Positions 51,750 to 61,087 of a stretch of DNA of 64,000 nucleotides are shown here, piece by piece. The stretch is from positions 1 to 64,000 of the forward strand of contig NZ_JAFIQU010000008.1 of NCBI RefSeq assembly GCF_017355985.1, read 5' to 3'. The position numbers and the translations under genes were made by a program. Under the pieces are notes generated by a model. It did not search any database. It saw nothing but the letters and a program-made list of their open reading frames with translations, and was not told the DNA's origin. Origin of the DNA: Arenibaculum pallidiluteum. GTDB taxonomy: Bacteria > Pseudomonadota > Alphaproteobacteria > Azospirillales > Azospirillaceae. How positions within the stretch are numbered: the first letter of the stretch is position 1; each line of letters opens with the position of its first letter.

Positions 51750-52445
51750 ATGCTGCGCATCCTCCTGCTTCTGGCCGTCCTTGCCTCCGGCGTCCTCGCC
51801 ACCGCCATACACCGTGGAGATCTGCGGCTTTCCCCGGGCTGGAACCCCTTCGGGCCGCTCGTGATCGATGCCCCGCCGGGGCCGTTCACCGGCATGCAGC
51901 TCACGCGGCTGGAGCGCGACGGGAACGCCTGCTTCGCGGCGCTGCAGGCCGCGGGCATCGCGCTCGAGCGGGTCCCGGACCGGGCGGTGTCGGAAGGCTG
52001 CGGATGGACCGATGCCGGCAGGGCGAGGCCGGGCCTTCTCGGCGCGGCGCAGGGCTTCGTCGCCACCTGCCCGCTGGTCGCGTCCCTGGCCATGTTCGAA
52101 CGTCACGTGGTTGCGCCGGCAGCCCGCGACCGGCTCGGCACGGAGATCCGGCGCATAGACCATCTCGGCACCTATGCCTGCCGCAACCTCTATGGGCGGA
52201 GCACCGGGCGCCGCAGCGAACATGCAGGTGCCAATGCCATCGACATAGCCGCCTTCCGCACGGCCGACGGACGCACTATCTCGGTTGCGCGCGACTGGGA
52301 TTCCGGCGGGCCCGAGGGGGCATTCCTGCGCGAGGTCCATGCCGGCGCATGTCGCTTCTTCGACGTGGTGCTCGGTCCCGACTACAATCGCGCGCACCAA
52401 GACCATTTCCACCTGGACAGGGGCCGTTACCGCGCGTGCAGCTAG
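51750..52445 (+). CDS. Extensin-like family protein
   Basis: A 231-residue protein with a hydrophobic N-terminus ([17 protein letters not shown]) acting as signal or anchor. The C-terminal extensin-like domain is clear: [38 protein letters not shown] and AHQDHFHLD. The His and Asp residues resemble a M15-type metallopeptidase site, so a wall-peptide role is possible. It is divergent from ruvB and overlaps the next gene by ten bases. Confidence 0.82.
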   Translation: MLRILLLLAVLASGVLATAIHRGDLRLSPGWNPFGPLVIDAPPGPFTGMQLTRLERDGNACFAALQAAGIALERVPDRAVSEGCGWTDAGRARPGLLGAAQGFVATCPLVASLAMFERHVVAPAARDRLGTEIRRIDHLGTYACRNLYGRSTGRRSEHAGANAIDIAAFRTADGRTISVARDWDSGGPEGAFLREVHAGACRFFDVVLGPDYNRAHQDHFHLDRGRYRACS

Positions 52446-53053
52446 AACTGGCGGACAGGGAGCCCCATGGCGGCGCCGAGGACGAGAGCGCGATCGCGCG
52501 CTCGCTGAGGCAGCTCGATGCGGCGCGGCGCGTCTCGCGTATGATTCTGCGGCGCCGCGCGGCGACCATCGGCGGAGCCACGCTGGTCTACGGCGTCTGG
52601 GCCTCGGCCACCGGCGGCTTGGCCCTGCTCGGCCTCGTGCCGCTGCTGGGCGCCCTTGGCTATGCCGCGCTTCAGTTGACCGTGCCGCCCGGCCGGGACT
52701 TCCGCGAGGCCGTGCGGATCCTGCTGCTGGCCGAGCTTGGCGCCGGCGTCACCCACCGGCATCGGCCGCCCGACGCGGCGCTGGGCCCGCTCGTCTCAGG
52801 CGACGGCTGGATCGTGGAGGATTATATCGAGGGGAGCGCGGCCGGCGCCGGCTGGACACTGCTCGCCGCCCGGCACCGTGATGGACGCGGACTCCTCGTG
52901 GGGCGGACACAGGGCGATCCGCCCCGGCAGTTCGCCTGGACCCTGCCCCGACCGCTCTTTGCGTTCTCCTGGAACAGCCCGGTCGAGGAGCTCCTCGACG
53001 ATCTCGGACGGCTGCGCAGCGCACTGCGGGCCCTGCGCGCGGAGCCGCCCTGA
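52436..53053 (+). CDS. Hypothetical membrane protein coupled to the extensin-like gene
   Basis: A 205-residue protein. Two hydrophobic helices (about 45-62 and 64-80; ATLVYGVWASATGGLALL, LVPLLGALGYAAL) are followed by a soluble C-terminal domain of about 110 residues (GAGVTHRHRPPDAALGPLV and DGWIVEDYIEG). I do not recognise it. The start may be GTG 52436, which overlaps the extensin stop, or ATG 52541. Overlap suggests coupled expression. Confidence 0.5.
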   Translation: MQLELADREPHGGAEDESAIARSLRQLDAARRVSRMILRRRAATIGGATLVYGVWASATGGLALLGLVPLLGALGYAALQLTVPPGRDFREAVRILLLAELGAGVTHRHRPPDAALGPLVSGDGWIVEDYIEGSAAGAGWTLLAARHRDGRGLLVGRTQGDPPRQFAWTLPRPLFAFSWNSPVEELLDDLGRLRSALRALRAEPP

Positions 53054-53180
53054 CGGCCTCCCGGCGCCCCCCTTGAACGGGCGATCCACGCGCAATAGAT
53101 CAAAACCCGAGATCGAACCGCTGGGGGCGCCGCCTCGCGGGCCCCTCCCGTCCATCGCTCCAGGTGAGGGTAGGACCATC

Positions 53181-53693
53181 ATGCAGCCGACGGCTGAGAT
53201 CCTGATCGAAAGCGCATTCCAGACCGCACGCCGCGCCGGGCCAGCCAGTGCAACGGCCGGCGATCTCGTCCATGCCGCGCTCGCGGGCCTGCGCCTGCTG
53301 AGACGCGCCATCGACCGCCTGGCGGGCCCGACCATGGCCTCGGGGCTCGACGCGACCGTCCGCGACGAGTTGCTGACCGACGCCCTGCGCCGCCGCGCCG
53401 TCTCCTTGCGCGACCCCGAACCGGTTCCGCTGCGGCCGCCCGGGCCGGGCCTCGGCCGTGCGGCGGCACTCGTCGAGAACGCGGCCGCGACGTGCCTCGC
53501 CCTCAATGGGGCGACGCCCGACAACGCGGTCCTCGATGCGGCGATCCGGGCACTGGCGCGGCGCATTCCCGATATTCTCGGCGGCACCCCCGACCGCGAG
53601 GCGCTGATCGACACGCTGCGCGACACGGAGGACGAGGAGCGGCCCGCCGCAGCATGGACCGTGCTGCCCCGCGGGCCAGTGCCGCTCCACTGA
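53181..53693 (+). CDS. Hypothetical protein, helical
   Basis: A 170-residue protein with a helical, Ala/Leu/Arg-rich sequence (DLVHAALAGLRLLRRAIDRLAG and DNAVLDAAIRALARRI). There is no signal or membrane segment. A good GTGAGGGTAGG stretch lies upstream of ATG 53181. The function is unknown. It ends before a short hairpin. Confidence 0.55.
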   Translation: MQPTAEILIESAFQTARRAGPASATAGDLVHAALAGLRLLRRAIDRLAGPTMASGLDATVRDELLTDALRRRAVSLRDPEPVPLRPPGPGLGRAAALVENAAATCLALNGATPDNAVLDAAIRALARRIPDILGGTPDREALIDTLRDTEDEERPAAAWTVLPRGPVPLH

Positions 53694-53695
53694 CG

Positions 53696-53716
53696 CCGGG
53701 TCCGCGCCCGACCCGG
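53696..53716 (+). terminator. Short hairpin after the helical protein
   Basis: CCGGGTC and GACCCGG form a 7-base-pair stem with a 7-base loop, starting three bases after the stop of the preceding gene. No T-tract follows. Confidence 0.4.
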
Positions 53717-53760
53717 AAGATGCACCCGCGAGGGTCAGGCGCGGAGCTCCGACGCGGGGG

Positions 53761-53931
53761 TCAGGCGCCGCCGATGCCCTCGACGATGCGCCCGGTGCCG
53801 CCGCAGTTCCGGCAGACCGCCTGGTCGGTGCGACCGGTGCCGCCGCAGACCGGGCAGATGTCCTCGCCGGTTCCGGGGGTTCCAGGCGGCGCCTCGTCGC
53901 CGGGGTTCATCTGCGTGGGCTTCTCGGCCAT
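53761..53931 (-). CDS. Small DnaJ-type zinc-finger protein
   Basis: A 56-residue protein with two CxxCxGxG motifs (ICPVCGGTG and VCRNCGGTG), the half-sites of the DnaJ cysteine-rich zinc finger, spaced for one zinc ion. The N-terminus is acidic and Pro-rich. GGAGGAC precedes ATG 53931. It may be a small zinc-binding chaperone or regulator. It lies in the gap between the helical protein and fpr; stop and fpr start face away. Confidence 0.7.
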   Translation of the reverse strand: MAEKPTQMNPGDEAPPGTPGTGEDICPVCGGTGRTDQAVCRNCGGTGRIVEGIGGA

Positions 53932-54131
53932 GGCGTCCTCCGTCTCTGGTATTCCCAGACCTGCAACAGTGGAACGCCCCCTGGCGTCGCGACGGGCCGG
54001 CACACGGCGGCTGCGCGCTTGTGTCGCCGCAAAGCCCGTTGCGCCGCGGCGCGCTCCCTGGCACCACCTAGACATGGCAGCACCGGAGCGAGGCAGCCCG
54101 CTCCGTCCGACGCCGCTCCCGGGAATTCGTG

Positions 54132-54905
54132 ATGTCAGCCTTCTATGAGGAACGCGTCCTGCGGGTCCATCACTGGACCGAGGATCTCTTCTCCTTCACG
54201 GCGACGCGCTCGCCCGCCTTCCGCTTCGAGAACGGCCAGTTCGCGATGATAGGCCTGATGATCGACGGCAAGCCGCTCGTCCGCGCCTACAGCATGGTGA
54301 GCGCGAATTACGAGGACAGCCTCGAGTTCTTCAGCATCAAGGTGCCCAACGGCCCGCTGACCTCGCGCCTCAAGGACATCCGCGAGGGCGACACGCTGCT
54401 CGTCGGGCGCAAGGCCACGGGAACGCTGGTCGCCGACAACCTGCTGCCGGGACGGACGCTCTACCTGCTCGCCACGGGCACGGGTCTCGCACCGTTCCTG
54501 AGCATCGTGAAGGACCCCATGATCTACGACCGGTTCGAGCGGATCATCCTGACCCATACCTGCCGCTGGGAACGCGAGCACGCCTATCGCGACTACCTGC
54601 GCGAGACGCTGCCCCAAGACGAGATCCTGGGCGAGATGGCTGCCGAGAAGCTCACCTACTATCCGACGACGACGCGCGAGCCGTCCGAGCATACCGGCCG
54701 GATCACCGACCTGATCCAGAGCGGCCGGCTGTTCCAGGACATCGGCGCCGCTCCCTTCGACATCGCCACGGACCGCGTCATGATCTGCGGCGGCCCCGAC
54801 ATGGTCCAGGAGACGCGCTCCATCCTGGAAGCCCGCGGCTTCGTGGAGGGCAGCGGCAATGCCCCGGGCCACTACGTCGTCGAGAAGGCCTTCGTGGAGA
54901 AGTGA
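54132..54905 (+). CDS. fpr: Ferredoxin/flavodoxin-NADP reductase
   Basis: A 257-residue FAD enzyme of the bacterial FPR type. FAD-binding RAYSMVS (about 49-55), NADP-binding GTGLAPFLS, the GPDM motif and the C-terminal VEKAFVEK are all typical. It passes electrons between NADPH and ferredoxin or flavodoxin and supports oxidative-stress defence and iron-sulfur work. A GTG lies one codon earlier; ATG 54132 is preferred. It is convergent with the TrxR-like gene. Confidence 0.92.
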   Translation: MSAFYEERVLRVHHWTEDLFSFTATRSPAFRFENGQFAMIGLMIDGKPLVRAYSMVSANYEDSLEFFSIKVPNGPLTSRLKDIREGDTLLVGRKATGTLVADNLLPGRTLYLLATGTGLAPFLSIVKDPMIYDRFERIILTHTCRWEREHAYRDYLRETLPQDEILGEMAAEKLTYYPTTTREPSEHTGRITDLIQSGRLFQDIGAAPFDIATDRVMICGGPDMVQETRSILEARGFVEGSGNAPGHYVVEKAFVEK

Positions 54906-54943
54906 GCGCGGAGAAGTGAGGTCCGCGGGGCGCCGCCGCGAGA

Positions 54944-55888
54944 CTATGCCCGCGGTGCCGGACCTTCGCTCCATCCGCCCTGCAGCGCGCGCAGCCGGTT
55001 GTGGATCGCGGTCGTGGCGATGGCGGCCTGCCCCATGGCCACGCTGATCTGGTTCAGGCCGCTGACGATGTCGCCGGCAGCGAACAGGCCCGGCACGCTC
55101 GTCTCGAGGCGGTCCCCGACCAGCAGGCGGCCGTCCTCGTCGAATTCCGGCTGAAGGCCGAGCACGGGCTGGCGGCGTGGGGCAATGCCCAGCGCCGAGT
55201 AGACGGTGTCAAAGCTGTACACGCAGCCATCCTCGAGCGTGAGCACGGCGACGCGGCCGGCCTCCTCGCCGATCTCGCGGACGGGGCTGTCGAGCCAGCG
55301 GATGCCTGCGTCGCGCAGGCGAGCCTGCTCCCCCTCGGGCAGCTCGGGCGGTATCCCCAGCGACAGGATCGTCACGTTGGGGCTGTATGTCCGCATGAAG
55401 AGCGCCTCGCGCGCGGCATGCGCACCATGGCCGAGCACGGCGATGCGGTGATCGATCACCTCGAAGGCGTCGCAGATCGGACAGAGCCGGATCAGTCCAC
55501 GCTGGACGGCTTGGTACAGCGCCGGCATCTCGGGCATCAGATCCACGATTCCGCTCGCCAGCAGCACGAAGCGGGCATCGATTTCGCCGCCGTCGGCGAG
55601 CCTCGCCCGGAACCCGTCGCCGTCGCCGGTGCCGAGCCGCTCCAGCGACTCGACGCGCCCGCCGCGAAAATCCGCCCCGTAGCGTTCTGCCTGCTGGCGC
55701 ATGGCGCCGAGCAGCTCCTTGCCCCTGATGCCCTCGGGATAGCCCGCGTGGTTGTGGGAGACCGGGATCCAGGCGGCCCGGCTCTCACCGGCATCCACCA
55801 CCAGGGTGCTGCGGCGGAAGCGCGCGAGATAGATCGCGGCGGTGAGTCCCGCGGGACCGCCCCCGATCACAAGACAGTCGAGCATCAT
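54944..55888 (-). CDS. Thioredoxin-reductase-like FAD oxidoreductase
   Basis: A 314-residue class II pyridine nucleotide-disulphide oxidoreductase. FAD motif [15 protein letters not shown], redox CPIC (Cys136, Cys139), NADPH fold [12 protein letters not shown] and second FAD motif [15 protein letters not shown] are present. Unlike TrxB, the second half starts with an unusual GHGAHA in place of GGGDSA. This resembles the TrxR-like subgroup rather than the housekeeping enzyme. ATG 55888 is the first of two. It is upstream of fpr in reverse. Confidence 0.82.
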   Translation of the reverse strand: MMLDCLVIGGGPAGLTAAIYLARFRRSTLVVDAGESRAAWIPVSHNHAGYPEGIRGKELLGAMRQQAERYGADFRGGRVESLERLGTGDGDGFRARLADGGEIDARFVLLASGIVDLMPEMPALYQAVQRGLIRLCPICDAFEVIDHRIAVLGHGAHAAREALFMRTYSPNVTILSLGIPPELPEGEQARLRDAGIRWLDSPVREIGEEAGRVAVLTLEDGCVYSFDTVYSALGIAPRRQPVLGLQPEFDEDGRLLVGDRLETSVPGLFAAGDIVSGLNQISVAMGQAAIATTAIHNRLRALQGGWSEGPAPRA

Positions 55889-56000
55889 CTGGGATTCCGG
55901 AGGGCGCGTCGCAGGAATGGGCGGCCTCACGCGGCCGGGCATGGCTGCCCGGCCGCGATCCGCCTCGGGGGCAACACCGCGACTGCCCCCGCGTTCCCGG

Positions 56001-56870
56001 TCAGGTCTTGCCGGGCTGGATCTGCTCGCGCTGCGCGCCCGAGCCCTCGCGCGCCGGCCCGAGCACCGGCTCCTCGCCAAGCGGCTCGTTCCGGATCGCC
56101 GAGAACTGGCCACGACCGTCGAGGGACGGCCCCTCGGTGAAGCGGCCGCGCGGCGGCGGCACGTCGTTCCGGTCCGTGCCGACAAAGGCGTAGCTGAACT
56201 CGCGCTTCTCCAGGTTCTGGTCGAAGCTGTTCGGGATCGGCAGCGCCTTGGTGCCGCCGAGTTCCTCGATCACGGCCAGCCACTGCTGCTGGTGCATGGT
56301 GTCGCGCGCGATCAGGAAGCTCAGCATGTCCTTCATGCCGGGATCATGGGCGGCGTTGTAGAGCCGGACCGCCAGGATCCTGCCCGTCGCCTCCGCCGTC
56401 ACGTTGGCGTACATGTCCGCCGCCAGATTGCCGCTGGCGTAGACGTGCGAGCAGTCGAACGGAAGACCGTCCGCATTGCCGGGGAACGCCGCGAGGCCGG
56501 TCGACAGCAGGTGCTTCTGCAGCATGCCCTCGACCATGTGACGCGGGCGCTCGCCGCCCATCACGGCGTTCACCACCGGGTTTGCTGCGGCCGCGGACTC
56601 CTGCAGGGAAAGCGGCGCGTTCTCGAGGTTCAGGGCGACGGCCGTCGCCAGCATCTCGATGTGGCCGATCTCCTCTGTCGCCGTGTTCAGCAGCATGTCG
56701 CGGTACTTGTTGTCGGGACCGCGCGCGCCCCACGCCTGGAAGAAATACTGCAGGCAGACGCGGATCTCGCCCTCGATTCCGCCGATGGCCTGCTGGAGCT
56801 GCCGGGCGAACAGCGGGTCGGGCGTTTCGACGCGCACGGGATATTGGAGGCGCTTGTCGTGGTAATACAC
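56001..56870 (-). CDS. Manganese catalase
   Basis: A 289-residue di-manganese catalase that converts peroxide to water and oxygen without heme. The four-helix bundle holds Glu35 in [12 protein letters not shown], the EEIGHIEM motif (Glu67, His70), AEATGRI and RDTMHQQQW, which give the ligands. The start is GTG 56870 with AAGGGA upstream, matching the family N-terminus. A Gln/Gly-rich tail follows. It is cytoplasmic. It lies upstream of the TrxR-like gene on the same strand, 112 bases apart. Confidence 0.9.
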   Translation of the reverse strand: MYYHDKRLQYPVRVETPDPLFARQLQQAIGGIEGEIRVCLQYFFQAWGARGPDNKYRDMLLNTATEEIGHIEMLATAVALNLENAPLSLQESAAAANPVVNAVMGGERPRHMVEGMLQKHLLSTGLAAFPGNADGLPFDCSHVYASGNLAADMYANVTAEATGRILAVRLYNAAHDPGMKDMLSFLIARDTMHQQQWLAVIEELGGTKALPIPNSFDQNLEKREFSYAFVGTDRNDVPPPRGRFTEGPSLDGRGQFSAIRNEPLGEEPVLGPAREGSGAQREQIQPGKT

Positions 56871-56943
56871 GGGACAATCCCTTTCTCGCGAAAAGATGCC
56901 CCGGCAACAGGAGGAATGGTGCCCTGTAGGGCTGCGGAATCGG

Positions 56944-56973
56944 GATATGCCTTCAGTAGATATGCCTTCGGTA
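56944..56973. repeat. 15-base tandem repeat, two copies
   Basis: GATATGCCTTCAGTA followed directly by GATATGCCTTCGGTA, one mismatch between copies, in the 116-base gap between moeA and the manganese catalase. It is upstream of the catalase start, so it may affect its promoter. Confidence 0.85.
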
Positions 56974-56986
56974 GAATTAGCGGCGC

Positions 56987-58249
56987 TCAGCCGAGGAGCG
57001 CCTCGAACGGGAGGAAGTCCACGACGTCGCCTTCGGCCACAGCGGGAAGATCCTCGGGCAGATCCACGAGTCCGCCGGCCCAGACCATGGAGGTCAGGAT
57101 GCCCGATCCCTCGTTGGGAAAGCGCTCGGCCCGCACGCTCCCATCCGGCGCTGCCACCAGGCGTGCGCGCAGCCATTCCCGCCGACCCGGCCGCTTCTTG
57201 AAGGCGAAGGCCGCCGGCACGCGCCACGGGACCGGCAGCCCCAACTCCGCCCCCATCAGCTTCAGGACCATCGGCCGTACCAGCATCAGCAGAGTCGCCA
57301 TGGCTGCGACCGGGTTGCCGGGGAGTCCGACGAAGGGCACACCCTCGGCGATACCGACCGCCAGCGGCCTGCCGGGCCGCACGGCGACCCGCCAGAAGTG
57401 CAGCCCGCCGAGAGCCTGCACCGCAGCCTTCACATGGTCTTCCTCGCCGGTCGAGACGCCGCCGGACGTGACGATCAGATCGTGGTCCCGGGCCGCGTCG
57501 CGCAGGCCGGCATGCACCGCGTCGGCCCGGTCCGGCAGGATGCCGAGATCCGTCACCGCGGCCCCGAGTCGCTCCAGCAGGGCCGAGACGGTGAAACGGT
57601 TGCTGTCGTAGATGGCACCGTCGGGCAGTTCGCCGCCGGGCTCGCGCAGCTCGTCGCCCGTCGAGAAGACGGCCGCGCGCAGGCGTGCGCGCACCGGAAG
57701 GCTGGCACGGCCGACGGTCGCGGCCAGGCCGAGATCCTGCGGCCGCAGCCTGCGGCCGGCCTCCAGCACCACGGCGCCGGCGCGCACGTCCTCGCCAGCC
57801 GGTCGCCGATTGGCCCCCCGCCGGATGCCGCCGGGCAGCGCGACCTGCCCGCCTTCGACGCGGCATGCCTCCTGGGGGATCACGGTGTCGGCCCCGGGGG
57901 GCAGCGGCGCCCCCGTGAAGATGCGCGCGGCCGTCCCGCGGGCGAGGGCGGAGGTCGCGATCTGTCCGGCAGCGATGCGGGTGGCGACTGGCAGGAGGAC
58001 CACGCCCTCGGCGGGCAGGTCCTCGGCGTTCACCGCGAAGCCGTCGACCGCCGAATTGTCCCGCGGGGGGACCGTCACGGGCGAGACCACGGGCTCCGCC
58101 AGCACGCGGCCGAGCGCCGCGCGGAGCGGCACCGTCTCGATGGCGGCCCGGCATTCGACCGCGTCGAGCAGCCGCGTCACGGCCACGTCGGCGCGCAGCA
58201 TGTCGGCGTCGGGCGCGAAGCAGTCGGCCGCCGATCGGGCGCTGGACAC
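56987..58249 (-). CDS. moeA: Molybdopterin molybdenumtransferase MoeA
   Basis: A 420-residue enzyme that inserts molybdate into adenylylated molybdopterin. Domain features are PRDNSAVDGFAV near the N-terminus, RIFTGAPLPPGADTVIPQE, the MoCF fold with FSTGDEL and TSGGVSTGEEDHVK, and GLPGNPVAAM in the C-terminal part. GTG 58249 is the likely start, since DCFAPDADMLRADVAV opens the family. It begins five bases after the DUF1244 stop, so both are in one operon. No other molybdenum-cofactor gene is in the window. Confidence 0.92.
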   Translation of the reverse strand: MSSARSAADCFAPDADMLRADVAVTRLLDAVECRAAIETVPLRAALGRVLAEPVVSPVTVPPRDNSAVDGFAVNAEDLPAEGVVLLPVATRIAAGQIATSALARGTAARIFTGAPLPPGADTVIPQEACRVEGGQVALPGGIRRGANRRPAGEDVRAGAVVLEAGRRLRPQDLGLAATVGRASLPVRARLRAAVFSTGDELREPGGELPDGAIYDSNRFTVSALLERLGAAVTDLGILPDRADAVHAGLRDAARDHDLIVTSGGVSTGEEDHVKAAVQALGGLHFWRVAVRPGRPLAVGIAEGVPFVGLPGNPVAAMATLLMLVRPMVLKLMGAELGLPVPWRVPAAFAFKKRPGRREWLRARLVAAPDGSVRAERFPNEGSGILTSMVWAGGLVDLPEDLPAVAEGDVVDFLPFEALLG

Positions 58250-58254
58250 GGCCG

Positions 58255-58575
58255 CTACTTCGCGTGGCCGCTGATCTTGGCGTGGAGCGGCTTCGTCTCC
58301 TCGAAGCGTGCGAGCTTCTCGGGCGCGGCCTCGGTCTGGTATTTCGCCTTCCACTCGGCATAGGGCATGCCGTAGACGGCGAGCTGCGCCTCCTCGGGCG
58401 GCACCTCGATCCCGCGCTCCTTCCCGGCCGCCACGTACCATTTGGTCAGGCAGCTCCGGCAGAATCCGGCAAGGTTCATGAGGTCGATGTTCTGCACGTC
58501 CGTACGCTGGCGCAGATGCTCGACCAGCCCGCGGAACGCCGCCGCCTCGAGTTCCGTGCGTGTCTGCTGATCCAT
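58255..58575 (-). CDS. DUF1244 family protein
   Basis: A 106-residue protein with the DUF1244 core: AFRGLVEHLRQRTDVQNIDLMNLAGFCRSC and LTKWYVAA. Two Cys lie in FCRSC. The following part is LAVYGMPYAEWKAKYQ. The family is small, helical and widespread in proteobacteria, with no settled role. It precedes moeA by five bases, so a link to molybdenum or sulfur chemistry is possible. ATG 58575 is the first in-frame methionine. Confidence 0.85.
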   Translation of the reverse strand: MDQQTRTELEAAAFRGLVEHLRQRTDVQNIDLMNLAGFCRSCLTKWYVAAGKERGIEVPPEEAQLAVYGMPYAEWKAKYQTEAAPEKLARFEETKPLHAKISGHAK

Positions 58576-58690
58576 CGTGATGCTCCTCGGCACCGCGGGG
58601 CGGGCCTGCTCCCGGTGGGCGGCCACGTTAGCAGAAAGGCCGCGCGGGGCGGAAGCCGCCCGGCCGCGGGTGCGGCCGGGCGGGCCGGTT

Positions 58691-59113
58691 TCAGCGGCCG
58701 GCCTGCGCCATGGGCGTGTAGCCGTACCCGTAGCCTTGGACCGGCTGCGCCTGCGGGTCGGCCGGGGCCGTCTCGACGGCGGCCGGCGCGGGGACGGCGT
58801 CCGTCGCGGCGGGCGTGGTCTCGGCGATGGCGGGTGCGCTCTCGCCGGCCTCGGGCGCCGCCAGCGCGCGCTCGACAGCCTCGATGAGCGCATCGATGCG
58901 CAGGGCCGCCTGCTCGGCCTTGACCTGCAGCGCGTCGTAGCGGACGCGCAGGGCTTCCAGCTCGGCCACGGCCTGGTCGCGCTCGCGGGCCACGGCGTCG
59001 CGGTCCTGGCGCGAGCGGTCGAGGCGGGAGGTCACCGCGTCGATGGCGGCGTCGATGCGCAGCAGCGCGCCGTCGAGGCGGGCCAGGGCGTCGGGGGTCG
59101 GAATGTCGGTCAT
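58691..59113 (-). CDS. Coiled-coil hypothetical protein
   Basis: A 140-residue protein. A coiled coil covers about residues 8-88 (DRSRQDRDAVARERDQAVAE and later ALRVRYDALQVKAEQA). An Ala/Pro/Thr-rich linker follows, and it ends GYGYGYTPMAQAGR. No signal or membrane segment. It may be a small structural or partner protein. The family is unknown. Confidence 0.6.
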   Translation of the reverse strand: MTDIPTPDALARLDGALLRIDAAIDAVTSRLDRSRQDRDAVARERDQAVAELEALRVRYDALQVKAEQAALRIDALIEAVERALAAPEAGESAPAIAETTPAATDAVPAPAAVETAPADPQAQPVQGYGYGYTPMAQAGR

Positions 59114-59203
59114 GAGCGTCGCTTCTGCTGAGGAAGGGTCCCGTGGGGACCAAGCTGTTTGCCGCCGGGGGGCCGCGCGGTCAAGGGACGAAGACGGGAC
59201 CTT

Positions 59204-60877
59204 TCAGCCCGGAACGGGAACGGCCTCGGGGGCGGCCACGGCGACCCCGCCGGACGCGCCCTCGCGCCGGGCCAGAACCGCGCCAAGGGCGGGGACGGTG
59301 ACGAGCCCGCCGCCGCGGATGCGGCGCGGCACGGGCGGCAGCCCCGGAACCGGCAGTTCGAGCGGCGCGTAGTCCGAGCCCTCGGGCAGCACGTAGTCCG
59401 CCGCGCGGGTGCCGAGATTGAACAGGCACATCACCGCCTCGCCATCGATCTCGCGCAGGAATGCGAGGATCGGCCCGTCCTCGTCGATGAGGTCGATCCG
59501 GCCATGGGCCAGGGCCGGCCAGGCCCGCCGCAGGGCCAGGCATGCACGCCAGACCTCCAGCGTCGAGCCCGGAAGCCCGGCCTGCCGGTCCGCGGCCAGC
59601 GCGCGGTGCGCCTCGGGCACCGGCAGCCAGGCCGCGCCGGGGGCCGGTTCAACGGTCTCGGCGGACCAAGGCATCGGCGTGCGGGCGCCGTCGCGGCCCG
59701 GGAATTCCGGCCAGTAGTTCAGGCCGAAGGGGTCGCGCAGCTCGTCCAGGCGCAGCTCCGCCTGGGGCAGGCCCAGCTCCTCGCCTTGATAGACGCAGAT
59801 CACCCCGGGCAGGCAGCAGGTCAGCAGCGCGAGGAAGGCGGCGAAGCGCGCGCGGTCGGCGCCCGGCGGCAGCCAGCGGCTCGCCGCGCGCTCGACATCG
59901 TGGTTGGACAGACTCCAGCATGTGGTGCCCGTCCCCGCCGCCATCAGCGCCGCCCGAAACGCGTCGGGCGTGAAGGCGGTCTTGGCAAGGCCCAGCGTAT
60001 AGGCGGCATGCAGCCGCCCGGGCGCCGTGTAGCGGCGCAGGCGGTCGCCGTGTCCGGGCTGGCTCGACAGCTCGCCCACGAGCACGGCGCCCGGACGGCG
60101 CTCGACCCGGGCGCGCAGCCGCTCCAGGAAGTCCAGCACATCGGCGTGCATCATGTCCCAGGCATGGACCTGCATCCCGAAGAGCTTCGTCGGGATCGCC
60201 GGCGGCGGATCGGCAGCCGCCGGGTTGGAGCGCAGCTCCGGGTCCCGCATCAGGAAATCGACGGCATCGATGCGGAAGCCGTCGACGCCGCGGTCCAGCC
60301 AGAAATCGGCGGTCTCCAGCATCGCCTCGCCCGCCGCGGACCTGAGGTTCAGCGTCGGCTGGCTCGGCAGGAAATGGTGAAGGTAATACTGTCGGCGCAG
60401 GGGATCCCAGGACCAGGCGGGGCCGCCGAAGACCGAGAGCCAGTTGTTGGGCGGCGAGCCGTCGGGGCGCGGGTCGGCCCAGACATACCAGTCGCCATGC
60501 GGGCCGCCGCGCTCGCGCCGGCTGGCCTGGAACCAGGCATTGGCCTTCGCAGTGTGGCCGCAGACCAGGTCGACCAGCAGCCGCAGCCCGCTCGCATGAG
60601 CGGCCTCGACCAGGCGGTCGAAATCCTCGAGCGTGCCAAGCCGCGGGTCCACGGCTCGATGATCCGCGATGTCGTAGCCGAAATCGTCGAAGGGCGACGG
60701 ATAGAACGGCGTCAGCCAGACCGCATCGACCCCGAGCGCCACCACATGGTCGAGCCGGCGGCGGATGCCGTCGAGGTCGCCGGCGCCGTCGCCATTCCCG
60801 TCGGCGAAGACGAGCGGGCAGATCTGGTACAGGGCGGCGCCTTCAAGCCAGGCGGCCGAGCAGGTCTTCTGAGGCAT
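59204..60877 (-). CDS. GH13 alpha-glucosidase
   Basis: A 557-residue alpha-amylase-fold enzyme. Nucleophile Asp204 in FRIDAVD, acid Glu269 in VGELSS and Asp327 in LSNHDVER form the catalytic set. VYQGEELGLPQ and the ending beta domain fit the GH13 alpha-glucosidases. It would split alpha-glucosides such as maltose or sucrose. ATG 60877 is favoured over GTG 60883. It is divergent from a MarR gene, which may control it. It has no signal, so it works in the cytoplasm. Confidence 0.87.
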   Translation of the reverse strand: MPQKTCSAAWLEGAALYQICPLVFADGNGDGAGDLDGIRRRLDHVVALGVDAVWLTPFYPSPFDDFGYDIADHRAVDPRLGTLEDFDRLVEAAHASGLRLLVDLVCGHTAKANAWFQASRRERGGPHGDWYVWADPRPDGSPPNNWLSVFGGPAWSWDPLRRQYYLHHFLPSQPTLNLRSAAGEAMLETADFWLDRGVDGFRIDAVDFLMRDPELRSNPAAADPPPAIPTKLFGMQVHAWDMMHADVLDFLERLRARVERRPGAVLVGELSSQPGHGDRLRRYTAPGRLHAAYTLGLAKTAFTPDAFRAALMAAGTGTTCWSLSNHDVERAASRWLPPGADRARFAAFLALLTCCLPGVICVYQGEELGLPQAELRLDELRDPFGLNYWPEFPGRDGARTPMPWSAETVEPAPGAAWLPVPEAHRALAADRQAGLPGSTLEVWRACLALRRAWPALAHGRIDLIDEDGPILAFLREIDGEAVMCLFNLGTRAADYVLPEGSDYAPLELPVPGLPPVPRRIRGGGLVTVPALGAVLARREGASGGVAVAAPEAVPVPG

Positions 60878-60989
60878 GGGCACGGAACGCGGGCTCCCAC
60901 GGCTGGGTCAGGATCCGCACTGTGCCGGAGACGGCGTTAAGGAACCGTGATGACCGCCACAGCGCGCGCCGCGCGACACGGAAGTATTT

Positions 60990-61033
60990 GCGACATATCG
61001 GACGTGTTGGCATAATCCGGCGGAATATGTCGC
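60990..61033. promoter_or_regulatory. Inverted repeat GCGACATAT / ATATGTCGC, candidate MarR operator
   Basis: Two perfect 9-base arms (60990-60998 and 61025-61033) with 26 bases between. They lie in the 210-base gap between the GH13 gene and the MarR gene, close to the MarR start. A shared operator for both is plausible. Confidence 0.5.
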
Positions 61034-61087
61034 CATGTGATTAATGAGCACCTTGCCAGAGCGCCGGAATGGAAAGATGACATTTTC

